This document shows positions 25,509-34,324 of a stretch of 64,000 bases of DNA, piece by piece. The DNA is from Cytophaga aurantiaca DSM 3654 (lineage in GTDB: Bacteria; Bacteroidota; Bacteroidia; Cytophagales; Cytophagaceae), in the NCBI RefSeq assembly GCF_000379725.1, contig NZ_KB903620.1, positions 112,663-176,662 of the forward strand, given 5' to 3'. Each line of letters opens with the position of its first letter. Within the stretch, counting starts at the first letter, position 1. The position numbers and the translations under genes were made by a program. The notes below the pieces were generated by a model. That model had not been told where the DNA came from, ran no database searches, and saw nothing but the letters and a program-made list of their open reading frames with translations.

Positions 25509-27056
25509 CTACTTTGAAAGTAATACAACAAAATATTTTTTCATTGCAGAAAATGTTTCTGCCGAAACCTTCTCATACGTTTCCGGATCTTCTTCCACAT
25601 ACTGATCGTTCCAGGAACCCATGCCGCCAAACTGATTAGCATTCTTAACTGCAAACAAGCCTAAAATAGTTTCTCTATCATAGTTCAATTTATACCATTC
25701 TTCCAGATACAGAAAATTATTTTTAAGAACTTCTAGAGAACGTTCTGAAAATCCTTTTGTTGTTAGATCTTTAGAAATAACTTCCAGATGAGCCGCATCA
25801 AAATTTCCTTCAGGAACTGTTTCAATCAAAAAATAATTTGCAAATCGAAACGCCTCTTCAAACGGAGACTGAATCTTTTTCGCAAACTGTTCTATTTCTG
25901 AAAGTGCCTGTGAAAACTCTTTCTTAACAACTTCAACATTTCCTTTTGATTCCAGCAAGGTTGTAATTGTTAAAGGCTCAAAGAAAGAAACTTCCCATGG
26001 AGTTTCATTTGATTTTAAATACCATCTGTCTTTGGAATTGCCGCGTGCAAGAGCTTTGTCATACTCTGTTTTATCAGGACCAAAAACATCTTTTAACGAT
26101 TCCGGAATTGTTGGACGTACATGATTTTCTTCTGAAAGTCTTCGTATTGCACCGCACACAACATTTACCAATCCGGTTAAACTCAGCTGCTCTGTTGTTT
26201 GTTTTTGAATGAATGCTTCAAGCTCTGTAGCTTTTGAAACAGGCACATCAGGTAATGGCCATTCCTGCATATCCGCTTCACAGGCCGACCATACAGCAGC
26301 TACGGATGGCTGCGCATGTACCAGTTGTATTAACTGCTCCGCAGAACATTCTTTTAATGCATACAGAAATGCGATCTCTCTGTTGTTGTCATCTCCAAAA
26401 AATGAAAAGTCGGACTGATAAAATAAATTTTTCAAATGTCCCGGCAATAGAAACGGTGTACCTGCAACCGTGCATTCAATCTGCATCTCTTCGGATAACT
26501 TAGTTGCCAGAAAATTAAATTCGCCTTTCCCTTCTTTACTGTTCAGATACGCACGCGCTTCGCTTTTCGCTACTGCTTTCCGACCATTCAATTCATTGGA
26601 TTCGGTTATTAGATTTGCAACCAACTCCCAATGAGCTTCGCTATTAGTTTGTACATCTACTAACTCGCCAAATAGTTCTGTTGTGATGGCATAGGAAGGT
26701 GAATAAAATGTTTTGATCACATAACAGTGTGTGGACTTTTCAGTAAGTACTTCAAAGAGATATTCCTGGGTACCTGCAAAAGCTGCTAAAATATGTTCGG
26801 GTAATTTATCTGATTCCTGTGCAACGGAACGTACAACACATTTTTTAATTTTTTCTGTCCGGAGTTGTTTAGCCCAGTCAGCAAAACAGACTTCCGTTCC
26901 ATCATCCAGTCCGGCTGCTAATGAAACAGCACCCGGCTTTTGTATTTCCTTTAATTCAAAAATAGCTCCGAAATAGTTTAGAAGCTCTTCTATATTTTCT
27001 TCCGGTGCTTCTAAAATTCCTTTTGAAAGCGTAATGATGTAATCTAATCGATTCAT
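25509..27056 (-). CDS. Hypothetical protein of 515 aa, no recognised family
   Basis: I cannot assign a function. It is a soluble, mostly helical, acidic protein with no signal peptide or membrane segment. Recognisable stretches include an N-terminal LDYIITLSKGILEAPEENIE, the central FSFFGDDNNREIAFLYALKE and a C-terminal helical part (EEAFRFANYFLIET, then FLYLEEWYKLNYDRETIL). The end has a Gly- and Trp-rich patch, FGGMGSWNDQYVEE. It lies between the microprotein array and the cbpA-cbpM pair, all on the minus strand; the gap to cbpM is 73 nt, so partial co-transcription is possible. Confidence 0.7.
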   Translation of the reverse strand: MNRLDYIITLSKGILEAPEENIEELLNYFGAIFELKEIQKPGAVSLAAGLDDGTEVCFADWAKQLRTEKIKKCVVRSVAQESDKLPEHILAAFAGTQEYLFEVLTEKSTHCYVIKTFYSPSYAITTELFGELVDVQTNSEAHWELVANLITESNELNGRKAVAKSEARAYLNSKEGKGEFNFLATKLSEEMQIECTVAGTPFLLPGHLKNLFYQSDFSFFGDDNNREIAFLYALKECSAEQLIQLVHAQPSVAAVWSACEADMQEWPLPDVPVSKATELEAFIQKQTTEQLSLTGLVNVVCGAIRRLSEENHVRPTIPESLKDVFGPDKTEYDKALARGNSKDRWYLKSNETPWEVSFFEPLTITTLLESKGNVEVVKKEFSQALSEIEQFAKKIQSPFEEAFRFANYFLIETVPEGNFDAAHLEVISKDLTTKGFSERSLEVLKNNFLYLEEWYKLNYDRETILGLFAVKNANQFGGMGSWNDQYVEEDPETYEKVSAETFSAMKKYFVVLLSK

Positions 27057-27129
27057 AGTCTATATGTACAAGAACGTATTCTTGTACGCTAACACCATCA
27101 GGAAGTTATGTTGTTGAACGATTCTTTAT

Positions 27130-27423
27130 TTAATTTTCATATATTCTTAATCGGCGCTTAGCCGCAGCCAATTCTGTCTGCAGTGCATCAAGTTTATTCA
27201 ATAAATTAAATACCACATCAATGCCTTCAATGTTTACATCCAGATCGTGGTGCAGGCGTATCATTTTTTCAATCGCCCGTATTTGATCCTGATGAACATA
27301 GGCAATTTCTTCAATGATATTAATTTCCACCAGTCCGATATCATTCAATTCATGTAAAAAAGAAACTTCTATCTGATAGCTGGTGCAGATGGTGTGTACG
27401 GGAATAAACTGTTCTACATTCAT
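27130..27423 (-). CDS. cbpM: Chaperone modulator CbpM-like protein
   Basis: A 97-aa helical protein. It has the MerR-like N-terminal helix-turn-helix look of CbpM ([22 protein letters not shown]) and a helical second half. CbpM binds the J domain of CbpA and inhibits it. The gene overlaps cbpA by 4 nt (ATGA) and lies directly behind it, the typical operon order, which supports the name. Confidence 0.85.
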   Translation of the reverse strand: MNVEQFIPVHTICTSYQIEVSFLHELNDIGLVEINIIEEIAYVHQDQIRAIEKMIRLHHDLDVNIEGIDVVFNLLNKLDALQTELAAAKRRLRIYEN

Positions 27424-28313
27424 GGGTTCCGAAGTTTAGAGAGTTCCGTAAATAATTCTTTTTCTTTTTCAGTAAGATTGGTCGGAAGTGCTATGTTGTA
27501 TGTAATGTACAGGTCACCAAACTCACCTTCCTTCTTATAAACAGGCAAACCTTTTCCTTTCAGTTTTACCTTGGTGCCATTTTGTGTTTCGGGTGCAACT
27601 TTTAATTTGGCTTTTCCATCAAATGTATCAACGATCAGGTCTCCCCCTAATATTGCTTTATACAAATCAATTTCTACCGTGTTATGCAAGTCGTTGTTGT
27701 CTATTTTAAATTTTGTGTTGTTGTGTACATTGATCTGAATTTGCAGATCACCTTTAGGTCCTCCATTCAAGCCATCTCCGCCATAACCGGGAATCTTAAT
27801 GACCTGTTCGTCTTTTATTCCTGCAGGTATGGTAATACGAATATTTTTCCCGTTAACCGTTAATTCTCTTTTATGTGTAGTGTATACCTCTTTCAGATCC
27901 AGATCCAATTCTGCAAATAAATCCGCTCCCTTAAATTTAACACCACCTCTTCCTCCACGCCCGCCGCCTGCCGCACCGCCAAACATATTTTCGAAGAAGT
28001 CTGAATAATCATTTTCAAACGAATTTCCTCCTCTTGAGCCACCTTGGTTCGGTGGTCTCTGGTAACGCTGCTGTCCGGCATTGGCATAAGCATTTCCTTG
28101 CTTCCAATTATCACCATAAGCATCGTACTTCTTGCGATTTTCAGCATTGCTTAATACTTCATTCGCTTCATTTACTTCCTTAAATTTTTGTTCAGCTGCC
28201 TTGTCATCCGGGTTTACATCCGGGTGATATTTGCGCGCCATTTTCCGGTAAGCCTTTTTAATATCCGCTTCTGTAGCACTTTTATCAATGCCAAGAATTT
28301 TATAGTAATCCAT
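27420..28313 (-). CDS. cbpA: CbpA-type DnaJ co-chaperone
   Basis: A 297-aa class B J-domain protein from the ATG at 28313; a GTG two codons earlier is less likely. J domain at residues 1-68 with the HPD motif in KYHPDVNPD; a Gly-rich linker ([13 protein letters not shown], ~110-125); and two C-terminal beta domains ([21 protein letters not shown]). There is no Cys-rich zinc-finger domain, so it is CbpA-like and not DnaJ. It stimulates DnaK ATPase. A partner inhibitor, cbpM, follows. Confidence 0.92.
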   Translation of the reverse strand: MDYYKILGIDKSATEADIKKAYRKMARKYHPDVNPDDKAAEQKFKEVNEANEVLSNAENRKKYDAYGDNWKQGNAYANAGQQRYQRPPNQGGSRGGNSFENDYSDFFENMFGGAAGGGRGGRGGVKFKGADLFAELDLDLKEVYTTHKRELTVNGKNIRITIPAGIKDEQVIKIPGYGGDGLNGGPKGDLQIQINVHNNTKFKIDNNDLHNTVEIDLYKAILGGDLIVDTFDGKAKLKVAPETQNGTKVKLKGKGLPVYKKEGEFGDLYITYNIALPTNLTEKEKELFTELSKLRNP

Positions 28314-28389
28314 AATCACTTGAAAATTTAAACATCTATAATTTCAGCATTTTGTTCTATTAAATCAAGCATTAAAATATTTATGGGAT

Positions 28390-28992
28390 TTATAGAACAA
28401 TTGTTCGAAACGTAAGATTTACCCTTGGCGCACGCACTTTTGTTGTTTTAGGAAGAGAATGCAGCCAATTTGTTTGTGTGGCACCTTTCATAACCAATAA
28501 ACTACCGTTTTCGAGGGTTTGAGTGACCGTATCTTTAGAAACTTTATGTTTAAAAGAGAACTTGCGCTCTGCACCAAAACTCATAGATGCGATACACGTA
28601 TTTAAGCCCAATGCTTTTTCATCGTCGCTGTGCCAGGCCATTCCTTCTTCTCCGCTATGATATAAATTCAATAAGCAGGAATTAAATGAATCGCCTGTTA
28701 ATTTTTCCGCAAGTTGTTTTAATTCTAATAGTTCCTTTGTCCAGCTTAATGCCTGCTTTGTGGTATTTGAATATGTATATGAAAAATTTTGATCTCCATA
28801 CCAGGCAACTTTGCGTTTGGTAATGATGTGCTTGCCATAAATAATTGCTTCGTCATTTTTCCATTCAATATTTTCAAGCAATGCATTCAAATATGAAGTG
28901 GCTTGTTCATGACTCATTATTGCGCCATAGTAATTTACGATGCCGTCGAAAGGTAAAAGATTGGATTGAGGGTCTGGAGCGAAGAGATTCAT
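28390..28992 (-). CDS. AlkB-like 2-oxoglutarate/Fe(II) dioxygenase (DNA dealkylation)
   Basis: A 200-aa enzyme of the AlkB family, related to ALKBH2/3-like bacterial proteins, which repair 1-methyladenine and 3-methylcytosine by oxidative demethylation. Iron ligands are His121 and Asp123 in AWHSDDE and His178 in NWLHSLPK. The 2-oxoglutarate contact motif RVNLTFR is present at residues 190-196. The Tyr-rich YGDQNFSYTYS loop is typical. The next gene on the same strand is an Ada-like methyltransferase, which strengthens the repair role. Confidence 0.9.
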   Translation of the reverse strand: MNLFAPDPQSNLLPFDGIVNYYGAIMSHEQATSYLNALLENIEWKNDEAIIYGKHIITKRKVAWYGDQNFSYTYSNTTKQALSWTKELLELKQLAEKLTGDSFNSCLLNLYHSGEEGMAWHSDDEKALGLNTCIASMSFGAERKFSFKHKVSKDTVTQTLENGSLLVMKGATQTNWLHSLPKTTKVRAPRVNLTFRTIVL

Positions 28993-28994
28993 TT

Positions 28995-29020
28995 GTTAGT
29001 AGTCAGTGTTCAGTTGTCAG
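28995..29020. repeat. Dispersed repeat near alkB-like start, copy A
   Basis: TTAGTAGTCAGTGTTCAGTT followed by GTCAG. Its like, in inverted orientation, lies at 29161-29194. Copies flank the gap between the two repair genes. Shared style: repeats of CAGT. Confidence 0.45.
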
Positions 29021-29157
29021 AAGAAATTTGTCAGAACCACAGATTAATCTGATGAAATTGATTGAATTGATTTTGTCGTTTGTATTTTTTATTCTTTACT
29101 GATCAGATTTAAATTTCATTTTTTATCACATACATCAGGTTAATGAGTGGTTCAGAC

Positions 29158-30015
29158 TTACTGACCACTGTCCACTGACAACTGTTTACTACTCTCCCAA
29201 CCAATCATTGCAGTTTTTCTTGTTATTCCCCACATATAACCGCCTAAGTTTCCTGAAGCTTGTATCACACGATGACATGGAATTAAAAAAGCAATTGGAT
29301 TGCTTCCAATAGCAGTGCCTACAGCTCTTGATGCAGAAGGTTTTTGAATGGTTGCTGCAATATCGCCGTAGCTGGTTAATACACCCATCGGAATTTTCAA
29401 TAATGCTTCCCAAACTTTTAATTGAAACTCTGTTCCTTTCAAATGCAGTTTTACTTGTTTTAACTTTGACCAATCCATTGAAAAAATAAGCAATGCATTA
29501 CTATGTGCATCATTAATCTTTTTTAAATAAGTTGCATTCGGAAAAACAGATTTTAGTTGTGTTAATCCATCGGCTTCATTTTCAATAAACGTTAAATGAC
29601 AAATCCCATGAGGCGTAGAGGCGATGATTACTTTTCCAAAGGCTGAATCTGAAAAACTATATTCGATCGAAAGATGTGCACCGCCATTTTTATATTCACC
29701 CGGCGTCATACCTTCGATCTGAATAAACAGATCATGCAATCTGCTTGTACTTGAAAGTCCGATCTTATTGCTTACATCAAACAAGGAAGGTTCTGCTTTA
29801 TTCAACAATGCTTTCGCATGCTGAATACTGATGTATTGCAAAAATTTCTTTGGACTCACTCCTGCCCAATCTGTAAATAAGCGTTGGAAATGAGACGGAC
29901 TTAAATGTACTTTCTCTGCAATTTCGTCCAGACTTGGCTGTTCTTGATAATTTGCACGGATGTATTCTATTGCTTCAGCAATACGCTTATAATTACTTTG
30001 CTCCTTATCGTCCAT
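29158..30015 (-). CDS. Ada-like AraC-HTH / O6-methylguanine-DNA methyltransferase fusion
   Basis: A 285-aa fusion of an AraC-type helix-turn-helix domain (residues ~8-110; SLDEIAEKVHLSPSHFQRLF) and a methylguanine-DNA methyltransferase domain (~115-275). The acceptor is Cys247 in IPCHRV; the helix-turn-helix of the repair domain and the Asn hinge are at SRAVGTAIGSNP. The N-terminal Cys-based phosphotriester domain of E. coli Ada is absent, so it cannot sense phosphotriesters that way. The last 10-12 residues (SSKQLSVDSGQ) are encoded within a dispersed repeat, so the natural C-terminus may have changed. Confidence 0.9.
   Translation of the reverse strand: MDDKEQSNYKRIAEAIEYIRANYQEQPSLDEIAEKVHLSPSHFQRLFTDWAGVSPKKFLQYISIQHAKALLNKAEPSLFDVSNKIGLSSTSRLHDLFIQIEGMTPGEYKNGGAHLSIEYSFSDSAFGKVIIASTPHGICHLTFIENEADGLTQLKSVFPNATYLKKINDAHSNALLIFSMDWSKLKQVKLHLKGTEFQLKVWEALLKIPMGVLTSYGDIAATIQKPSASRAVGTAIGSNPIAFLIPCHRVIQASGNLGGYMWGITRKTAMIGWESSKQLSVDSGQ
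29161..29194. repeat. Dispersed repeat at the 3' end of the Ada-like gene, copy B
   Basis: CTGACCACTGTCCACTGACA followed by ACTGTTTACTACTC, an inverted, diverged relative of 28995-29020. It includes the Ada-like stop codon and its last codons. A repeat that supplies a coding end. Confidence 0.45.
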
Positions 30016-30098
30016 AGTGCTGATTTTTCATTACAAAAGTATTCAGTTTACAGCGATAATAAAATCCGAAACGTGCTAAGTTATCTCTAAAAAGACTG

Positions 30099-30488
30099 TT
30101 ATTCAGGAATCGCTTCTGCAAGCATCTCGTTCCCATTTTTATCATAATAGGTACAGGTCATTTTCCCCATATTGACGGTCCATGTTTCAACGCCAGCTTC
30201 CGCTGCCTGTTCACAGAACGTTAAGTAATTTGTTCCGCCTTGCTGATGGATCTTTAGATCTATTTTTAACTTTTCCTTATCTGCTTCATTTGAAATGGTA
30301 AAAGCAGGATACTTCGCATCCGATTGGATAGAATAATTATTTGCTCCCCAATATACCGTATGTCCATCGCTCACAAACTGCGTATATTGAGTAAGACCCA
30401 ATGTGATGAGTTCTTTAATGTAAGAAGGGAAATCTGCACCGCTTTTTACTTTTGCGTGTGCTGTTTTAATTTGTTCAAGTGTAAACAT
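30099..30488 (-). CDS. DUF1398 family protein
   Basis: A 129-aa soluble protein matching the DUF1398 family (E. coli YbcV type): FTLEQIKTAHAKVKSGADFP at the start, then YIKELITLGLTQYTQFVSDG and the WTVNMGKMTCTYYDKNGNEM end. The function is unknown. The gene stands alone between the Ada-like and AraC genes. Its short leader is AT-rich. No sign of an enzyme motif. Confidence 0.8.
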   Translation of the reverse strand: MFTLEQIKTAHAKVKSGADFPSYIKELITLGLTQYTQFVSDGHTVYWGANNYSIQSDAKYPAFTISNEADKEKLKIDLKIHQQGGTNYLTFCEQAAEAGVETWTVNMGKMTCTYYDKNGNEMLAEAIPE

Positions 30489-30562
30489 AGTTGTACGTGT
30501 TTAATGATTTACTGATACAAAAGTTTAAAAAAAATTAGTAGTTCAATTGTAAAAAATCGTTT

Positions 30563-31336
30563 TTATGACTTATCGGAAGAAAAATAATTTTCCGGCGTTT
30601 CTCCGGTAAACGTTTTAAATTCCTTTATAAAATGCGCCTGATCGTAAAAGCCCAATTCATAACTTAATTCTGTAAGTGAATTTGAATAGGTTCGCTGTCT
30701 AATGGCATGTTTTAACCTTACAATAGACGCAAATTTTTTAGGGCTTGTTCCTACGGCCTGCCGGAATCGTTTCTCTAACGGACTCTGACTGATATTTAAT
30801 TGCTGCATCAATTCTGTGATGCGAATGGTTCCTTTACTTTTATGAATTAAGGCCAACGCAGCTAATACCATCTTATCCTGTTCTACAGGACGAATGCGGG
30901 CAAGCAAAAAATTTTCTACAACAACAATCCGTTCTGCATCTGTACGTGCTGCGCACAATTGTTCTTCTAAAATCAACAACTCCGATTGCAACATAAAATT
31001 GTCTAAAGAAATACTCTCTTTAAAAAGTTCGTGTAAGGGTTGTTTAAAAAAATGTGCAGCGCCTGTTTCTGTAAAGAACACCAATACGGTACCTATATTT
31101 GCAGAATTTTTAAATACTTTATAGTGATCACTTAATCCGCTCACACCGGATTTTGAAAGAAGCGTTTCATCTGCATTCGTTAAATGCGACAACTTGCCTT
31201 TGTATTGAAAACCTAAAACAATAGATGTATCCGGAATTACTTTATACGTCTGTTCATATTCATTTTCAGAAACGGCAAAACTCTTAATAAAAGGTTTTAA
31301 GGATTCGGTCGGTATGTATATCGAAAATCTAGACAT
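30563..31336 (-). CDS. AraC-family transcriptional regulator
   Basis: A 257-aa regulator. The C-terminal ~100 residues hold the two helix-turn-helix units: IRITELMQQLNISQSPLEKRF and LTELSYELGFYDQAHFIKEF, with the trailing FKTFTGETPENYF of the family. The N-terminal part begins RFSIYIPTESLKPFIKSFAV, the pattern of the DUF6597-type sensing domain found in many Bacteroidota AraC proteins. Target unknown; the type III PKS operon next door, on the same strand, is one candidate. Confidence 0.87.
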   Translation of the reverse strand: MSRFSIYIPTESLKPFIKSFAVSENEYEQTYKVIPDTSIVLGFQYKGKLSHLTNADETLLSKSGVSGLSDHYKVFKNSANIGTVLVFFTETGAAHFFKQPLHELFKESISLDNFMLQSELLILEEQLCAARTDAERIVVVENFLLARIRPVEQDKMVLAALALIHKSKGTIRITELMQQLNISQSPLEKRFRQAVGTSPKKFASIVRLKHAIRQRTYSNSLTELSYELGFYDQAHFIKEFKTFTGETPENYFSSDKS

Positions 31337-31426
31337 TTATTTACTTTCAGTGATAAATGTAAAATTGCCAGTATTGTAAATGTAAAAATTTCTTATCGCA
31401 ATTTGAAATGAGGCTTTTTGATTTAT

Positions 31427-32560
31427 TTAAAATGGCTTTCCGTGAGTAAGCCCGATTATTTTTTGTGTTACCGCTGGAAATTTATCCAACGTTTTTAGAA
31501 CAAGATGTGTTGTTGTCTTTTTCCCGAACAAGCTCTGCAAATAATATCCCGTTTGAATCCGGAAATTAAACTCGTTGTTCCAGGCATCTTGATAAGCTTC
31601 TATTAAAGCTGTTTTACTTGTCTTTGTTCTAAAAAAAGAAACAAGCAGCCTCGATAAAACAAATGATGCACGGAAGCCCATACTCATGCCATTGCCACAC
31701 AAAGGTGTAATGGAACCTGCAGCATCACCTACCAAAAATATTCCGTTTGCATAGGCGCTTTTTTTATGAAACGAAATGTTACTTATTACAATGGGTTCTT
31801 TGAAAATAAATTCTGCTTCTAAAAATATGCGTTTCAAAAAAGGATTCTTATGCAAAACTGTTTCCTCTAATTGTTTTATATTATTTTCTGATTGCTTTAG
31901 TTTATCAGACGTTGACAAGTAACACATACAATATGTTTCCTTGTCAACTTTTGAAATGCCGCAGTAGCCATCTTCATAATTATGCAATTCAATTCGATTA
32001 TCCGGAAAATCTGTTTTGATGTGATATTTAACACCAATGTAATTTATATTTTTCTTCTTTGATTCAGTTGAAGACTTAGCAAATACCGGCGTGTACTTTC
32101 CATAGCTCCCGCAAACGATCTGGGCCCTGTAAAGTCCGAATGTAGTTGTGATTAAAGAGGAATGTTCGTTTTCATTTTCAACATCCAGCACTTTGCAGTT
32201 TTCTAAAATGACTACACCCTTTGCTTTTGCCAACAAACATAATTCCTGATCTAATGTATATCTGCTGATACCGAAGCCACCTAAGTCTAAAGGTGCGTTC
32301 AGCATAAATCCTTTTTCAGAAGATACTCCCAATTGCGTGATGGAAGGTAAATTCATATCGTTCAATGGCAAACCCAACGAAAGCAAAAAATTCCAGCTTT
32401 CCATAGAAATATATTCGCCACACACTTTATGAAAGGGATAGGTATTTTTTTCAAACACAATCACTTCAATGCCTGCATCTGCAAGCTGAATTGCGAGACT
32501 CAATCCTGCAACGCCGCCGCCAACAATTGCACATCGATATGAGTTGTTATTGATTTCCAT
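31427..32560 (-). CDS. FAD-dependent oxidoreductase/monooxygenase of the PKS operon
   Basis: A 377-aa flavoprotein, last gene of the type III PKS operon. I set the start at the ATG 32560, not the TTG 6 nt earlier. It has the Rossmann dinucleotide motif IVGGGVAGLSLAIQLADAG (residues ~12-30), a FEK acidic end of the second strand, and the FAD-ribityl motif FLVGDAAGSITPLCGNGM (~277-294), as in geranylgeranyl-reductase and phenol-hydroxylase-like enzymes. It may hydroxylate or reduce the polyketide product, as SrsC does in Streptomyces. It overlaps the methyltransferase by 14 nt. Confidence 0.82.
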   Translation of the reverse strand: MEINNNSYRCAIVGGGVAGLSLAIQLADAGIEVIVFEKNTYPFHKVCGEYISMESWNFLLSLGLPLNDMNLPSITQLGVSSEKGFMLNAPLDLGGFGISRYTLDQELCLLAKAKGVVILENCKVLDVENENEHSSLITTTFGLYRAQIVCGSYGKYTPVFAKSSTESKKKNINYIGVKYHIKTDFPDNRIELHNYEDGYCGISKVDKETYCMCYLSTSDKLKQSENNIKQLEETVLHKNPFLKRIFLEAEFIFKEPIVISNISFHKKSAYANGIFLVGDAAGSITPLCGNGMSMGFRASFVLSRLLVSFFRTKTSKTALIEAYQDAWNNEFNFRIQTGYYLQSLFGKKTTTHLVLKTLDKFPAVTQKIIGLTHGKPF

Positions 32561-33239
32561 AAACAATTACCTGATGGCGAAACGCCCATTTATTTTTAAG
32601 TGAAAAATGTGTAGCTCCGGCTTTATCTAAAATAGTTTCCCATTCTTTCTTTTTAAATCCCCGCGCGACAGATAACGGCGCATCGTTTTTAACCAGATAT
32701 GATTTAGAGAATAATTGCGTCAGCCATTTTATAGAATAATATGCAATCGGATTCCGTTCCAGATCATTCACAATTAAAATAGCTTTATGTGTTAATGCAA
32801 ACGATACCAATTCTACAAGTTGTTCTTCTGTTAAATGATGGCAAAATAAACTTGCATGAATAATATCTACATTACGCTCGTGCTCATATAAACATTTGTA
32901 ATCATCGCAAATGTAACGTATGGCTAATGCAGAGGTATTTGTCTTTGCATATTCAATACATACCGGTTTAATATCAATACCAACAAGCGAAAGATTTTTA
33001 TTCGCACGTTTATTCCAATTAAAAATATATTTTAAGGTATCACCGCCGCCACAACCAATATCAACCAAAGTATACGGTTTGTTGTTTTTAATAACGGTGT
33101 TTAATGCAGACAAGCTTATTTTATAGCCACCCAGCAATGTGTTAATAGTATCTAATTCTCTTAAGTTTTGAAATAGATCTGCTGCAGGAATGTTATCTCC
33201 ATCCAGCAGTTCATTTTTATCGCTTCTACAATTAAGCAT
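32547..33239 (-). CDS. SAM-dependent methyltransferase of the PKS operon
   Basis: A 230-aa class I methyltransferase. The start is the ATG at 33239, inside the end of the PKS gene (8-nt overlap). Motif I is TLVDIGCGGGDTLKYI near residue 60, followed by a conserved acidic strand end GIDIKP. It belongs to a group seen with type III PKS genes in Bacteroidota and likely O- or C-methylates a phenolic or quinone product. Translationally coupled on both sides. Confidence 0.83.
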   Translation of the reverse strand: MLNCRSDKNELLDGDNIPAADLFQNLRELDTINTLLGGYKISLSALNTVIKNNKPYTLVDIGCGGGDTLKYIFNWNKRANKNLSLVGIDIKPVCIEYAKTNTSALAIRYICDDYKCLYEHERNVDIIHASLFCHHLTEEQLVELVSFALTHKAILIVNDLERNPIAYYSIKWLTQLFSKSYLVKNDAPLSVARGFKKKEWETILDKAGATHFSLKNKWAFRHQVIVYGNQ

Positions 33240-34320
33240 ATACAAGCGATACAGTTTCAATACTTAATCCCGGACCAAATGCAGCTGTAAAAATAGATTT
33301 TCCTTTTTGAACATGTTGATTGTTATTCAATACATGCTTCAAAACAAACAAAACCGTTGGGGAAGACATATTGCCATAATTTTTTAATATCTCGTACGAC
33401 GATGAAAGCTTATTTCTGTCCAGATCTAATACCTTACAAAATTCATCGATAATTTTTTTCCCTCCCGGATGTACTGCCCAAAAATCAATCGTATCGGGGT
33501 GTACATTTACTTCACTTAACATATTTTTGATATTGCCGTTAATCAGATCGGAAACATATGTAGTTAAATTCATTTTGAATCCAGTTTCAGACAATTGCCA
33601 AGCCATATCGTTGTAGCCTTTATGAAGCAGTAACGAATGAAAATCATTTATTTTTATTAATGCATTCTGCGAAAATTCTATTGGATCAGCGGTTACAAGT
33701 ACCGCAGCACAACCATCGGCAAACAATTGATTTGAAATAATATAATCATCCGAATAATTTTTCTGAAAATGAATGGTGCATAATTCCGTACAAACGATAA
33801 GCACTTTTGCATTTCCATTGCTTTTGCAGATAGCATCAGCTTGTTTTAAGGCAAGTATTGCAGCATTACAGCCCATAAAATTTATGCTACTCCTATTTAT
33901 GGATGGAGAAAGCTGCAATTCATTTACTAATTCAATATCCAGACCGGGAGCAAATAATCCCGTGCACGTAACAGTGATTAAATGAGTGATAGTTTTTTTG
34001 ACGATTTCAAATTCAGGAATTTTATTTACTGCTTTTAAAGAAAGTTTTACAGCTTCTTCTTTAAAAATTTCCATCCGTTTTGTAAGGCCAGGCTCAGGCA
34101 TTAACGAAGAACTTTTAGCATAAAATTCAAAGTCTTTTGGCGCAAGACTATAATCCTTTAATACCGAATATCTGTTTTCTATGCCTGTTTTAGATGAGAT
34201 GATTTTAATTTTTCTTTTAATTTCATCGTCATCCGTTGAATTGGAATAGAATTCTGCAAATTCATTTTGTGAATGAAAATATTCGGGAACACTCGTTTCT
34301 ATGGCTGATATATAACTCAC
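33232..34320 (-). CDS. Type III polyketide synthase (chalcone/alkylresorcinol synthase family)
   Basis: A 362-aa homodimeric ketosynthase-like enzyme that condenses an acyl starter with malonyl-CoA units to make phloroglucinol, resorcinol or pyrone rings. The catalytic triad is visible: Cys151 in NFMGCNAAI, His284 in WAVHPGGK and Asn317 in YGNMSSPT. The start codon is GTG, 4 nt after the UbiA gene stop. The first three residues are close to the active-domain start, so no leader is missing. The presence of a UbiA prenyltransferase, methyltransferase and flavoprotein in the same operon suggests a modified, lipid-like phenol. Starter and chain length cannot be read. Confidence 0.92.
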   Translation of the reverse strand: MSYISAIETSVPEYFHSQNEFAEFYSNSTDDDEIKRKIKIISSKTGIENRYSVLKDYSLAPKDFEFYAKSSSLMPEPGLTKRMEIFKEEAVKLSLKAVNKIPEFEIVKKTITHLITVTCTGLFAPGLDIELVNELQLSPSINRSSINFMGCNAAILALKQADAICKSNGNAKVLIVCTELCTIHFQKNYSDDYIISNQLFADGCAAVLVTADPIEFSQNALIKINDFHSLLLHKGYNDMAWQLSETGFKMNLTTYVSDLINGNIKNMLSEVNVHPDTIDFWAVHPGGKKIIDEFCKVLDLDRNKLSSSYEILKNYGNMSSPTVLFVLKHVLNNNQHVQKGKSIFTAAFGPGLSIETVSLVYA

Positions 34321-34324
34321 TTAC

